Positions 16,040 to 25,290 of a stretch of DNA of 64,000 bases are shown piece by piece. A program made the position numbers and the translations under genes. Origin of the DNA: an uncultured Lachnospiraceae bacterium (GTDB taxonomy: Bacteria; Bacillota; Clostridia; Lachnospirales; Lachnospiraceae). Under the pieces are notes generated by a model, which saw only the letters and a list, made by a program, of their open reading frames with translations, made no database searches and was not told where the DNA came from. Location: positions 1 to 64,000 of the forward strand of contig CANPUE010000007.1 of the NCBI GenBank assembly GCA_947577185.1, in the 5' to 3' direction. Numbering within the stretch: position 1 is the stretch's first letter; every line of letters begins with the position of its first letter.

Positions 16040-18136
16040 TTACCAGTCAAGCACTGTCAGATTCTTCTCTTTCCCCGGTATCGCACTCTGTTCCGCTTCC
16101 CCCGGCAGTAATTCCGTCACCATGACTCTTCCCAGTCCGTAATGGTTCATTGCGCCAATGTATTCGCAGTGCGCACCCGCATCGACATGGGCGATCACGG
16201 CCAGATATTGCCTGCCCTCACAGGAAAGCAGGATTCCCTCTGCCTCCTGACTTGACAGGCAGCGGCCCTGCGATGGAGAAACGACCGGGACAAACGCCGC
16301 CGTATAGCCGCACATATCGTCTTCATCCGGTCCTCCTGTCCGATCCGCACAGAAAATGACAGTTATCACGGATGCAGTCTGTACGGAAGTGTTTTCATCC
16401 GTCTTTTTACTGAAAGTCACCGACTCCGCCTGCGTAAGCTGGTTGTAGTGGCGCGAAATCGGAAATGTCTCCGTCGTCACCGACGCATTCTCCGTCAAAC
16501 AGCATAATTTCGCCGCAAACGCATTTCCTTCGATCCGTATCGCAGCAGTTTCCGCTTCTTCCTTTGTAATACGGCACTCAGGCGCTATGTGGAAATGCTG
16601 GCTGTAGCGATGGGCGCCGGAAGCGGTAAATTCATCACATATAATATAAGCCTTCGTACCGATCGCGAGAATCCTGCGGTTCACCAGCACGCCCTGTTCC
16701 AGATAACCGGTATGTCCGCACCGGATGAAGGTATAGCTGCCTTTCTGTTTACAGCCTGCGTTGACTGCCACAGGCAGGCCGGACACCGCCCACGAATCGA
16801 GGCAGTGAGTATACTCTCTGTCATCCACGGTCACGGTATTATGTGCGGCGGCTCTTTTGAGGCGGTAACGCGCTTCCCCGTCCACATAGGTATAACGCCC
16901 CGGATCGATCAGGCAGTCTTCCCCGTTCACGGCCAGATCAATATGAAGCTTGTCAAAGTGTCCGTGTCCGCCTCCGAGTCCGCCGCATCTGACATGCAGA
17001 TAATCCGCTCTGCTTCCCCAGTCCGAGCGCAGATACCAGTTACCGCTGTCTTTCAGCCAGATCAGCTGCTCCTCCGGCTCCTTCCCGGTAAGCGCCTCAT
17101 ATTCCAGCGCCGCCGCATGACCGTAATCCCATACGCTTTCATAGTCCATTCTCCGGAACGCTCCCGATTTTAATACCGGATCCCTGAACTGAAAAGCGCA
17201 TGCCGTCAGGATATCTCTGATATCCGTGCTGTCACTGTCCCCGCCTGCCGGCTGCGTTCCATCCGGTTTCTGCCAGAAACGATCCGCATATGCCATCGCC
17301 TTTGTGTGGGTAAGGATTTTCGGCGGTACTTCCGTCTGATAAATTTCCGCAAGCCGAATCACCTCAAGGCAGCATCTGAGCACCTCATTGTGATACATCG
17401 GCGACTGTTCCCAGTGCACACCGTCATCCATCACCTGTGTCTCCAGCTGTCGTTCCAGCCGTTCAAGCGCCAGCAGGGCATATTCCCTGCCGGACTGCCT
17501 TTGCGTGCCTGCCGCACATTCCTCCAGCATCTTGCCGATGGCAAAAAGCCCACTGCTTTCCAGGATCCCCCAATTACTCTTCGTGCTGAAACTCTTCTCA
17601 CAGGCCGCCAGATATTGTCCGTGCAAAAGCATTGATCCGGTGAATGCTTCCAGCACTTCATCCGTTACACAGGGGCTTTTCACCAGATAACTCATCGCCT
17701 TGATCCAGTTCTCCGCACGGATCCCCGCTTCGATCGTACGCCAGGTCTTTTCTTTTGTCTGCGCTGTAATGGGGTTCTTCGCGATCCAGTCCATCATCTG
17801 CGACACAAATGTCTGCGCATAGATTTCCTTTCCGGTCATGGCATACGCCTGCCCCAGACAGATCCAGTAACGATGGCGGTTCAGCTGGTAAATGAACTCT
17901 ACATCCGCTTCGGGCATGTATAACCAGTCCACTGTTTCCCCAAATGTTACGATCCGGGCAGTCTGCTCCATATCCCACGGAAGGTTAAAGAGAAACCGGT
18001 TCCCGCACACCTGATCTGCAATCTCCATGCGGGCCGCCGTCTCATCCTCCCACCACGCTGTGACATACTCCCTGCAGGCCGCCGTCTCTTTATCCGACCG
18101 CCCATAATAGAATACAAATTTTTCTCTGTCAATCAT
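16040..18136 (-). CDS. heparinase II/III family polysaccharide lyase
   Basis: The protein of about 698 residues has an alpha-helical toroid in its N-terminal half (TWRTIEAGIRAENWIKAMSY, SNWGILESSGLFAIG, DGVHWEQSPMYHNEVLRC) and the heparinase II/III beta-domain motif GGGHGHFDKLHIDLAVNG near residues 385-405. It is then followed by LIDPGRYTY. Such enzymes (PL12, PL15, PL17, PL21) cleave uronate-containing glycans by beta-elimination. The absence of a signal peptide points to a cytosolic, oligosaccharide-directed lyase. The GH88 enzyme 31 bases downstream would use its product. The substrate, whether a glycosaminoglycan, alginate-like or gum-like chain, cannot be fixed. An ATG at 18163 is an alternative start. 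Confidence 0.87.
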   Translation of the reverse strand: MIDREKFVFYYGRSDKETAACREYVTAWWEDETAARMEIADQVCGNRFLFNLPWDMEQTARIVTFGETVDWLYMPEADVEFIYQLNRHRYWICLGQAYAMTGKEIYAQTFVSQMMDWIAKNPITAQTKEKTWRTIEAGIRAENWIKAMSYLVKSPCVTDEVLEAFTGSMLLHGQYLAACEKSFSTKSNWGILESSGLFAIGKMLEECAAGTQRQSGREYALLALERLERQLETQVMDDGVHWEQSPMYHNEVLRCCLEVIRLAEIYQTEVPPKILTHTKAMAYADRFWQKPDGTQPAGGDSDSTDIRDILTACAFQFRDPVLKSGAFRRMDYESVWDYGHAAALEYEALTGKEPEEQLIWLKDSGNWYLRSDWGSRADYLHVRCGGLGGGHGHFDKLHIDLAVNGEDCLIDPGRYTYVDGEARYRLKRAAAHNTVTVDDREYTHCLDSWAVSGLPVAVNAGCKQKGSYTFIRCGHTGYLEQGVLVNRRILAIGTKAYIICDEFTASGAHRYSQHFHIAPECRITKEEAETAAIRIEGNAFAAKLCCLTENASVTTETFPISRHYNQLTQAESVTFSKKTDENTSVQTASVITVIFCADRTGGPDEDDMCGYTAAFVPVVSPSQGRCLSSQEAEGILLSCEGRQYLAVIAHVDAGAHCEYIGAMNHYGLGRVMVTELLPGEAEQSAIPGKEKNLTVLDW

Positions 18137-18174
18137 TATCTCTGTTCCTGCTTTCAAAATCATGCTTTCTGTTG

Positions 18175-19182
18175 TCAGTCTTCCGCCATGCTGTACGTCC
18201 GGCGCACAGGCACGCTCCCCCGCATCTCAAACGCATTGCTGCATGCATAGCGTCCCTGTCCGTCGCGGATCTGTATTCTGATATATTCTTCCGTTCCTTT
18301 TAACTCAAACAACGCTCCCGTGATCGTCTGGCCGGGTGCCGCGACCTTTTTGTAACAGTCCCTTCCGCTCGTCATCACATAAATTTTTTCCACAGGGCTG
18401 GTCTCTATCTCCAGCAGTCCGTCCTTTACAGACATTCCGTAGATCTCCGGGCCCATAGAACTATAGAAGTCTCCCCGCAGCAGCGCGGCCATCACCGCTT
18501 CATAAGTCAGTCTCTCCGCTTTCACCATGGTAAACCCGCCGAAAGAATCGCACAGCGGATCGCCAAATGGCATTCGATTGTGATTATCATCCGTAGCAAC
18601 GCAGAAGAGGCGGTTTCCCTGCCGCAGCATCTCGTCATAACTTTGCGGATTGAAGCCGTACAGCCCGTCATGCTCACAGCCGTAGTTATAGATCTCCATG
18701 CCCCAGAAGCCTCTCAGATTCTTATAATCGTCATAATTCTGCAGGGACCAGTACGGGTGGTTATAGCAGGCAAAAAAGCCGTATTTTTTCATTTCCCGGA
18801 TATACTCATTGATATAATCCGTATCATGATACCGGCGCTCCGGCTGGAGATCTTTTTGTTTTTCTTCCGTGAATCGCTCCGGCATGGTGTCATACAAATT
18901 AATATGATAGGTCTTTACCCTTGAGAAATCACCCGGAACCCTGAAATGCTCATTGATGTCGACTTCCAGCGCCGCCAGCGCCAGAAAATCATTACTGCAC
19001 AGATCCCGATGCCACTGGTAATGTCTGTGATCCGTAAATGCCACGATCTGGTATCCCTGCTCCTGATATGCCGTTCTGATCTCTTCCGGTGTCAGACGCC
19101 CGTCAGAATAAGTCGTGTGACAGTGAAGGTTTGCTTTGTATACCGTTCCTTCCTCCGGCAATAAATAAATACGCTCTGCCAT
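18175..19182 (-). CDS. PHP-domain metal-dependent phosphoesterase
   Basis: The 335-residue protein carries the PHP motifs in order: NLHCHTTYSDG (His20, His22, Asp27), FTDHRHY, ALEVD, YNHPYW and ATDDNHNR, which provide the polynuclear metal site. The C-terminal 80 residues form a beta-rich extension. PHP proteins hydrolyse phosphate esters or, in some cases, act in polysaccharide metabolism. Proteins of this type are frequent in gut-bacterial glycan loci, but their reaction there is unknown. AAGGAG is correctly placed before the ATG. It lies between the MFS gene and the lyase in one transcript. Confidence 0.85.
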   Translation of the reverse strand: MAERIYLLPEEGTVYKANLHCHTTYSDGRLTPEEIRTAYQEQGYQIVAFTDHRHYQWHRDLCSNDFLALAALEVDINEHFRVPGDFSRVKTYHINLYDTMPERFTEEKQKDLQPERRYHDTDYINEYIREMKKYGFFACYNHPYWSLQNYDDYKNLRGFWGMEIYNYGCEHDGLYGFNPQSYDEMLRQGNRLFCVATDDNHNRMPFGDPLCDSFGGFTMVKAERLTYEAVMAALLRGDFYSSMGPEIYGMSVKDGLLEIETSPVEKIYVMTSGRDCYKKVAAPGQTITGALFELKGTEEYIRIQIRDGQGRYACSNAFEMRGSVPVRRTYSMAED

Positions 19183-19197
19183 GTTTTTATCTCCTTT

Positions 19198-20448
19198 TTA
19201 TTGTTTTATTTTCACCAGTTCTTTGCGGTATGTCCCCCACTTTCCTGCGGCAGGGACGCAGATCAGGACTGCGGACACCGCCAGGAACGCCCAGATCAGG
19301 ATTGTTTTCGACCAGCCAAAATGCCCTGCCAGACTGCCGATTCCGTAAGCGGAAACGGCGCCTCCCGAATACACCGCAGAATTTAACAACCCTGACATCG
19401 AAGAGGCTTTCCCGACCGGACCGAAGCAGGATGGAAGGACCGCGGTCATCAGGGTGTTAACCGCCATCATTGCCGTTGTGGCCAGCGCCAGCATTGCCAT
19501 GGAAACCGCCATGCTCTTACCGGAACTGAACCATAATACCGCCATGGCCGCCGCACATCCTGCAAAAAATACTGCCGAAACTACAATCTCATTCCGTTCT
19601 GCACGCCTGCATGCAGATGCCGCCAGCCAGACGCCGAACAGGTTGCAGAGCGGGATCACCATTGTACCCGCCACAGCCAGAATCGGGCTGACTCCATACG
19701 TTTCCTGGATGTAGACCGGGATCCATGTCGTAACACCGTCCTTTAAGGCGCCCTGCACAAACAGCGCGGCAAACAGCAGGATCAGGCCTGACCGCAATAA
19801 TATCCCGCCCAGCCCGGTATCAGTCCCGGCCGCACTGTCTTTTGTCTGTACCTCCCGGCATACCGTCTGTACCTGCATCGTCTTCTCGACCCGCGTGATT
19901 CCCCAGTACCATACCAGAGACATCAGCAGGAGGCACACACCTCCCAGCAGAAACATTGTCCGCCAGCCGGACAGACTGAGCACTGCCGCAGTGATCCCAT
20001 AGGCCGCCATTGTGCCCGCAGGAATGGCACTGTTTAAGGCGGCACACAGTTTGGGCCGTATCTGCGCCTCGCAGTAATCCGTGACAAGGCGCAGCATCGG
20101 CGACCAGATCAGCGCCTGCACAAGTCCGTTGACGCACCAGATCCCTACCATCAATCCAATCTCATTGCTCCGCGACATCAACAGATTGCAGATGCCGGAG
20201 CTGAATAATCCTATGAAGACAAGCCGCTTTGCCGGAAATCGGTCTCCCAGAAAACCGCTGACAAACTGCCCGGCTCCATAAGCAAAGAAAAATGCTGTCC
20301 CGATCAGCCCGGCCTCACCTTTGCCAAATCCCTCCGAACGGATCATATCTGTGAGGGCGGCCGAATAATTCAGCCGCCCTATATAAGCGCAAAAGTAAGA
20401 ACACCAGCACAGCAGAAATAAAAAACGGGTTCCCTGTTTGTTTCTCAC
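19198..20448 (-). CDS. MFS transporter (organophosphate/uronate-type)
   Basis: The protein of about 416 residues has twelve predicted membrane helices, the SYFCAYIGRLNYSAAL helix 1 typical of the GlpT/ExuT-like anion:cation symporter side of the MFS, and the loop GFLGDRFPAKRLV between helices 2 and 3. In this locus it could carry uronic acids or fucose released by the other enzymes, in either direction. GGAGG abuts the ATG at 20454 directly; it stands six bases before the in-frame GTG at 20448, so GTG is the likely start. It follows the fucosidase by 32 bases. Confidence 0.85.
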   Translation of the reverse strand: MRNKQGTRFLFLLCWCSYFCAYIGRLNYSAALTDMIRSEGFGKGEAGLIGTAFFFAYGAGQFVSGFLGDRFPAKRLVFIGLFSSGICNLLMSRSNEIGLMVGIWCVNGLVQALIWSPMLRLVTDYCEAQIRPKLCAALNSAIPAGTMAAYGITAAVLSLSGWRTMFLLGGVCLLLMSLVWYWGITRVEKTMQVQTVCREVQTKDSAAGTDTGLGGILLRSGLILLFAALFVQGALKDGVTTWIPVYIQETYGVSPILAVAGTMVIPLCNLFGVWLAASACRRAERNEIVVSAVFFAGCAAAMAVLWFSSGKSMAVSMAMLALATTAMMAVNTLMTAVLPSCFGPVGKASSMSGLLNSAVYSGGAVSAYGIGSLAGHFGWSKTILIWAFLAVSAVLICVPAAGKWGTYRKELVKIKQ

Positions 20449-20480
20449 ATTCATCCTCCATTTCAGAACACTTTACTGCA

Positions 20481-21824
20481 TCAGGCTCCGCCTACCGAAC
20501 TTCTTTCCTCGTCACACGGTATCATGTCGATCGGTTCCTCAAATTCTACCCTGATAACCGTACAGACAGGATCGATATCCTCTTCCTCTACTTCGATCCA
20601 GATCTGACCGGGCATACCAAGCCACGGTGCGCCGCCCGTCAGCGTCCATTTCAGTTCTCTGCCATTTGTCAGCGATGTCACTTTCATTTTTTTATTTTTG
20701 ATCCCGTTTAGCAAAAGGAAGCCGTTGGGCTTATCATTGCAGAACAGATATAAGGTCTTCTCATCTTCGCTCAGGGTGCTGTCTAAATGGCAGTATTCCA
20801 CCGCAATGCCCTGTTTTGTCGGATAGACGGCCTCCTCATACTTATGTGTCCATTTTCCGAGTTCATGCAGTTTCTCTTCGACCGCCGCCGGGATCTCTCC
20901 CTCCGGTGTCGGCCCAAAAGAGATCAGCAGGTTGCCGCCTTTGGAAATACATGCGGTCAGCATCCGCACGATCTGGCGGATATCTTTATATTGTACGTCC
21001 TGCGGCCGGTAGCCCCATGAATTGTTAAAGGTGCTGCACAGTTCCCAATGCTCCGGCAGGGGCCTTAACGGAATATAAAGTTCCGGTGTTTCATAGTCGC
21101 CCTGTCCCACAAGACGCGCATTCACCATCGTATCGGGATTCAGTTCACGGATCATCCCGCGGACTTTATCTGCCTCCCACGTAAAGCCTTCTCTCGTCAG
21201 CATCACATCAAACCACATGATGTCGATGTCCCCGTATTTCGTCATCAGTTCCCTGATGCCCAGACGGTACGCTTCCATGAAGCGGTTCCATGCCGCTTCC
21301 AGTTCCGCCGGATCCTGCGTGCCCTCATTCTTGCCGATCTTACACGCCTCAGTATACATCGTATGGTAATCTACGGCCTGTTTTCTGAGAGCGAGTACTT
21401 CTTCCTCGCTTTTATCCAGAATGACGCGCATATTATCCACGTTTGACCAGTCCGTATTTGTAAAATAGAAACCGACTTTCAGTCCCGCCTCTCTGAGCGC
21501 TTCGCAGTAAGGCGCCAGAAGATCTCTGCCCGCCGGGGTCTTCTTTACCACATTCAGCTGTGTGTGCTGCGTATCCGCAAGTGAAACCCCGTCATGATGT
21601 TTCGTCGTCAGCACCGCATATCTTGCGCCCGCTTCCTGAAAGAGCGCCGCCCACTTATGCGGGTCATATTTCGATGCCGTAAATCCGTCTAACTGCTTCA
21701 TATATTCATCATAAGATATGCTGCCCTGGCCGAAACTCCACGACTCCGTGATACCGTCCACCGCGTAGATGCCCCAGTGCATAAAAATGCCCAACTTCGC
21801 ATGTTTGAACCAATCTTTGATCAT
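20481..21824 (-). CDS. GH29 alpha-L-fucosidase
   Basis: The 447-residue protein opens with WFKHAKLGIFMHWGIYAV and has TTKHHDGVSL and DIDIMWFDVM, the core motifs of GH29; Asp206 of MWFD is the expected nucleophile. It lacks a signal peptide, so it should remove alpha-linked fucose from oligosaccharides in the cytosol. It lies directly behind the ABC permeases (38 bases), in one operon with a uronate lyase and GH88. That suggests a fucosylated acidic glycan as substrate. GH29 members also include fucose-like (for example galactose) specificities, which the sequence alone does not exclude. Confidence 0.9.
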   Translation of the reverse strand: MIKDWFKHAKLGIFMHWGIYAVDGITESWSFGQGSISYDEYMKQLDGFTASKYDPHKWAALFQEAGARYAVLTTKHHDGVSLADTQHTQLNVVKKTPAGRDLLAPYCEALREAGLKVGFYFTNTDWSNVDNMRVILDKSEEEVLALRKQAVDYHTMYTEACKIGKNEGTQDPAELEAAWNRFMEAYRLGIRELMTKYGDIDIMWFDVMLTREGFTWEADKVRGMIRELNPDTMVNARLVGQGDYETPELYIPLRPLPEHWELCSTFNNSWGYRPQDVQYKDIRQIVRMLTACISKGGNLLISFGPTPEGEIPAAVEEKLHELGKWTHKYEEAVYPTKQGIAVEYCHLDSTLSEDEKTLYLFCNDKPNGFLLLNGIKNKKMKVTSLTNGRELKWTLTGGAPWLGMPGQIWIEVEEEDIDPVCTVIRVEFEEPIDMIPCDEERSSVGGA

Positions 21825-21862
21825 TTTCCAGTCTCCTCTAAAAACAATATGTATCTATTATA

Positions 21863-22696
21863 TTACCCTTTCACACCGCTGCTTGCCACACCTTCGATAA
21901 AGAATCTCTGACAGAACAGGAACGCCACAAGCACAGGGATCAATACCACTGTCGCCGCCGCCATCTGCGAGCCGTAATCCTGAATCAGACCGGAGGAAAA
22001 GAGCTTGACACCTACGGACAGCATCTGTTTATCCATCGTTGAGATATACAGATACGGGCCCATGTAGTCATTCCACGCCCATGTGAAGGAGAACAGCGCC
22101 ATCGTTGCGATCGACGGCTTTGTAAGCGGGAAGATCACCTGCCAGTATATACGGAAATGACTGCATCCGTCAATCTTGGCCGCCTCACTGATGGATTCCG
22201 GTATCGCGATAAACGACTGTCTGAGCAGGAATACGAAATACACATCCACACAGCTTGGAAGGATCAGCGCCCACATCGTGTCAAGAATATGAAGGTTCTT
22301 GAAAATAATGTATCTTGGCAGAATCATGATGTCGCTTGGGATCATCATTGCGGACAGAAGCACCAGAAAGATGGCGTCTCTTCCTCTGAAATTGATTTTG
22401 GAAAATCCATATGCCGTATAGCTGACAAAGAAAACCTTAATGATGATGCAAAGCGCTGTCATCACAACTGTATTCACATACCATTTCTGGAAATTGTACA
22501 TCCCGTTGGTAAACAGTCCGACAAAATTATCCATTGTGAACCGCTCCGGTATCAGATGAAACGGAAACTTCATGACATCCGCACTGATCTTAAAAGACGA
22601 TGAGATCATGAAAATAAACGGAAAGATACAGACTAAACCAAAGGCGGCTACGATCACTGTCATTATTAATTTATATATCTTTTCTTTCGCTGCCAT
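21863..22696 (-). CDS. carbohydrate ABC transporter permease (MalG family)
   Basis: The 277-residue protein has six membrane segments and the EAA loop SISEAAKIDGCSHFRIYWQV, ending GVASSGVKG like other MalG-type CUT1 permeases. It works with the permease at 22709-23617 and the lipoprotein at 23747-25213. GGAGGG is correctly placed before the ATG at 22696, 12 bases after the preceding stop codon. As with the first importer, the ATPase must be encoded elsewhere. Confidence 0.93.
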   Translation of the reverse strand: MAAKEKIYKLIMTVIVAAFGLVCIFPFIFMISSSFKISADVMKFPFHLIPERFTMDNFVGLFTNGMYNFQKWYVNTVVMTALCIIIKVFFVSYTAYGFSKINFRGRDAIFLVLLSAMMIPSDIMILPRYIIFKNLHILDTMWALILPSCVDVYFVFLLRQSFIAIPESISEAAKIDGCSHFRIYWQVIFPLTKPSIATMALFSFTWAWNDYMGPYLYISTMDKQMLSVGVKLFSSGLIQDYGSQMAAATVVLIPVLVAFLFCQRFFIEGVASSGVKG

Positions 22697-22708
22697 AGCA
22701 ATCCCTCC

Positions 22709-23617
22709 TTAATAATTAACCCATTTCTTCTGACCATACCACTGGATCAGCGTTATGATCATAACGATCACAAACATTACCAGCGCCATTGCGCTTGCAA
22801 GGCTGGTGTCGTATTTCATAAATGCGGTACGAACAATGTTGACGCTCATTACCGTAGTAGCCTGCCCCGGCCCGCCCTCTGTCAACGCCTGAATGATCGT
22901 GAAGTTCTGGAGAGAACCGATGATGGAACTGATCAGTAAGAAAAATGTGGTCGGTGAAACCATCGGGAATACGACATGACGAATGCGTTCCCATTTGGAA
23001 GCGCCGTCAATCTGCGCCGCTTCGAGCAGTTCGCTGGGAACCCCCTGCAATGCACCCAGATAAACCACCATATTCAGTCCGAGCCCCTTCCACACAGCGA
23101 TCACAGCCGTCGTTGGAAGCGCCAGCTTCAAATCCTGCAACAGCAGCGGCGGGTCAAATCCCATTGCCTGTAACTGCTGAATAATCGGGCTGTTGCTGCC
23201 AAGCAAAACCTTGAAGATCACGGCAACCGCCACAATGTTAGATACGTATGGCATAAACACTGTCGCACGCAGCGCATTTTTGGCATAGACACCCTTATTT
23301 AAGATCACGGCAAGCGCAAAGCCAACTATCATGATGAGCGGCACATACACCAGTGCGTAGCCGAAGGTCCTCCAAAGAGAATCCATGATTTCTTTATTGG
23401 TGAATATTTTCACAAAGTTTTTTAACCCGACAAATTTCAGGTTTTCCAGTTTGGTAATATATTTAATATTTAAGAATGACATGCCGATCGCCATCAGAAA
23501 AGGGATCCCGGTAAAAACCGTAAAGAAGATCAAATAGGGTGCAATAAATAAATAGCCTGCCCTGTTCTCCTTTTTCTGTGCGATAGAAGTTCTGATTTTC
23601 ACTTTATTATGCTGCAT
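22709..23617 (-). CDS. carbohydrate ABC transporter permease (MalF family)
   Basis: The 302-residue protein begins with a cytoplasmic basic stretch, then the membrane segment GYLFIAPYLIFFTVFTGIPF, and contains the EAA loop SELLEAAQIDGASKWERIRH. It is the MalF-type half of the second CUT1 importer. GGAGG stands directly before the ATG at 23617. A strong terminator-like hairpin in the 129-base gap upstream probably lets only part of the transcripts through from the binding-protein gene. Confidence 0.93.
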   Translation of the reverse strand: MQHNKVKIRTSIAQKKENRAGYLFIAPYLIFFTVFTGIPFLMAIGMSFLNIKYITKLENLKFVGLKNFVKIFTNKEIMDSLWRTFGYALVYVPLIMIVGFALAVILNKGVYAKNALRATVFMPYVSNIVAVAVIFKVLLGSNSPIIQQLQAMGFDPPLLLQDLKLALPTTAVIAVWKGLGLNMVVYLGALQGVPSELLEAAQIDGASKWERIRHVVFPMVSPTTFFLLISSIIGSLQNFTIIQALTEGGPGQATTVMSVNIVRTAFMKYDTSLASAMALVMFVIVMIITLIQWYGQKKWVNY

Positions 23618-23666
23618 AGCGCCTCCGTTTCCAGCCTGTGAGAACAGCCCTTCCTGATTTCGCGTA

Positions 23667-23699
23667 CAAAAAGGAGCGCTGTAGGCATTACAGCACTCC
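23667..23699 (-). terminator. intercistronic terminator/attenuator after the binding protein
   Basis: GGAGTGCTGTA and TACAGCGCTCC form an 11-pair stem with one wobble, followed by a T-run (TTTTT) on the minus strand. It lies inside the operon between the binding-protein stop (23747) and the first permease (23617), a usual place for partial termination that keeps binding protein in excess. Confidence 0.8.
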
Positions 23700-23746
23700 T
23701 TTCATGCTTTTTCAAGCCGTCTACAGACTTCACTATTCAAGATCGA

Positions 23747-25213
23747 TTACTCTGCCTGAGCTTCCGCGATCGCCTCATCCGCTCTTGACTTGATAGATGC
23801 CATCGTATCTTCAAGGCTCTTTGCGCCCTGTCCATACATCAGACTCTCTTCTGTGACGATCTGGTTGATCACCGTGTCAGCCGTTCCAACGATCTTCTCG
23901 CTGATATAGTTTCTGCTCGGATCAAACCAGCCAGCCATAAAATCTTCTGTCGTGATACCGTCATGCTCAAACATCGGAACAAGTGTCTCTTCAATATAAG
24001 TACGTGCTTCTTCCTCTGTCAGAGTCTTAGCCGGGATACGTCCATAACCTAATGTGTATTTGTTTTCTGCGATACATTTGATTGCTTCAAAAGCCGCTTC
24101 TTTATTGGAGCTGGTTGCCGGCACTGCGTAGCAGCTGTCGATTACCAGGGAAGACGGCTCGCTTCCTTCCGGATAAGGCATCGGGAGGATTCCTGCCTGC
24201 CAGTCACGGGGATATTTTTCCAGTGTGGTCAATGTACTTGCTACCCATCCGCCGCACACATACAGACCAATGTTGTCTCCGATCATAAAGGAGTTGTACG
24301 GATATGTACCGGATGCCACTTCTACACTGCTGGGCTGGATCTTTAAATCATTCCCCAGTGAGAAGAACCACTCCATGCTCTTTGCAAATGCCGGATCGTC
24401 AAAATTGGAAGTTCCGTCTGCCTTGTAAGGATTTACACCGGACTGTGTCGCATACATATAGCTGTGTACTGCATCGTTTCCGATGAAGGAGCCCCAAACG
24501 CCCTTGCCTGCGTCATTTAACTGCTGCGCTGTCTCAACATATTTCTCCCAGGTCCATCCTTCCGCTTCCGGATAAGGAATGCCGGCATCGTCAAATACTT
24601 TCTTATTGTAATAGGTCAGCCAGATATCACGTTCTGCGGGAAGCGCATAGGTCTGTCCGTCAAACTTCACGGCTGCGCCGCTGTAAACAGCTTCCATATC
24701 ATACCCTACATTTGCCGCAAGTTCATCTAACGGCTCAAGCACGCCTGCGTTATAGAACTCTTCAAACTGAATCGGTGTTCTTGACACGATATCCAGATCA
24801 TCACCTGCCATCAGACTCACGAGCACCTTGTCGATCTCTCCTGCTGCAGACGTCGGCGTAATGGAAAACTCTATGTTGATCCCGGTCTTTTCCTTGATCA
24901 AAGCTACCATCGCCTGTGTCTCTTCACCACTTGCCGCATTGTCGGTGAGCGCCCATTTCAGTGTCACGCCCTCAAACGGCTTATCACTCTCCGATCCTTC
25001 CTGCTGCTCTGCAGAAGCTTCTTCACCCGCCGTTTCCGCCGGCTCTGCTTCCGTTTTTGTCTCTGTCTGCTGCGTTTCTTCGGGCTTCGCTGCTTCCTGA
25101 TTGGATGCGCTGCTTCCCTGATCATTGTTCCCGCACCCGGCAAGCATGGAAGCTGACATGCTTACGGCCAGTGCCGTTACAATTCCTTTTTTCATCAAAC
25201 TTTTCATTCTCAT
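23747..25213 (-). CDS. extracellular sugar-binding lipoprotein (ABC importer)
   Basis: The 488-residue protein has a signal peptide with the lipobox MLAGC (cysteine near residue 27), a long Glu/Thr/Ala-rich linker (about residues 30-75) and a family 1 solute-binding body (for example ERDIWLTYYNKKVFDDAGIP and AEGWTWEKYVETAQQL). It should bind the acidic oligosaccharide and deliver it to the permeases. The frame extends to 25276, but GAAGGGAG stands seven bases before the ATG at 25213, where the signal peptide begins. The 77-base gap upstream holds an inverted repeat that may be an operator. Confidence 0.93.
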   Translation of the reverse strand: MRMKSLMKKGIVTALAVSMSASMLAGCGNNDQGSSASNQEAAKPEETQQTETKTEAEPAETAGEEASAEQQEGSESDKPFEGVTLKWALTDNAASGEETQAMVALIKEKTGINIEFSITPTSAAGEIDKVLVSLMAGDDLDIVSRTPIQFEEFYNAGVLEPLDELAANVGYDMEAVYSGAAVKFDGQTYALPAERDIWLTYYNKKVFDDAGIPYPEAEGWTWEKYVETAQQLNDAGKGVWGSFIGNDAVHSYMYATQSGVNPYKADGTSNFDDPAFAKSMEWFFSLGNDLKIQPSSVEVASGTYPYNSFMIGDNIGLYVCGGWVASTLTTLEKYPRDWQAGILPMPYPEGSEPSSLVIDSCYAVPATSSNKEAAFEAIKCIAENKYTLGYGRIPAKTLTEEEARTYIEETLVPMFEHDGITTEDFMAGWFDPSRNYISEKIVGTADTVINQIVTEESLMYGQGAKSLEDTMASIKSRADEAIAEAQAE

Positions 25214-25261
25214 AATGGTTTCTCCCTTCAGCTTTGATGATTCTATTGTAACGGCAAAACT

Positions 25262-25290
25262 ATACAAAATATACAAGCTAAATTTTGTAT
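25262..25290. promoter_or_regulatory. inverted repeat upstream of the binding-protein gene, candidate operator
   Basis: ATACAAAAT (25262-25270) and ATTTTGTAT (25282-25290) are exact inverted nine-mers separated by 11 bases, between the kinase stop codon and the binding-protein start. The stretch is AT-rich. It is a reasonable site for the YesN regulator or the -35 region of an internal promoter, but a chance origin in AT-rich DNA is possible. Confidence 0.4.
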
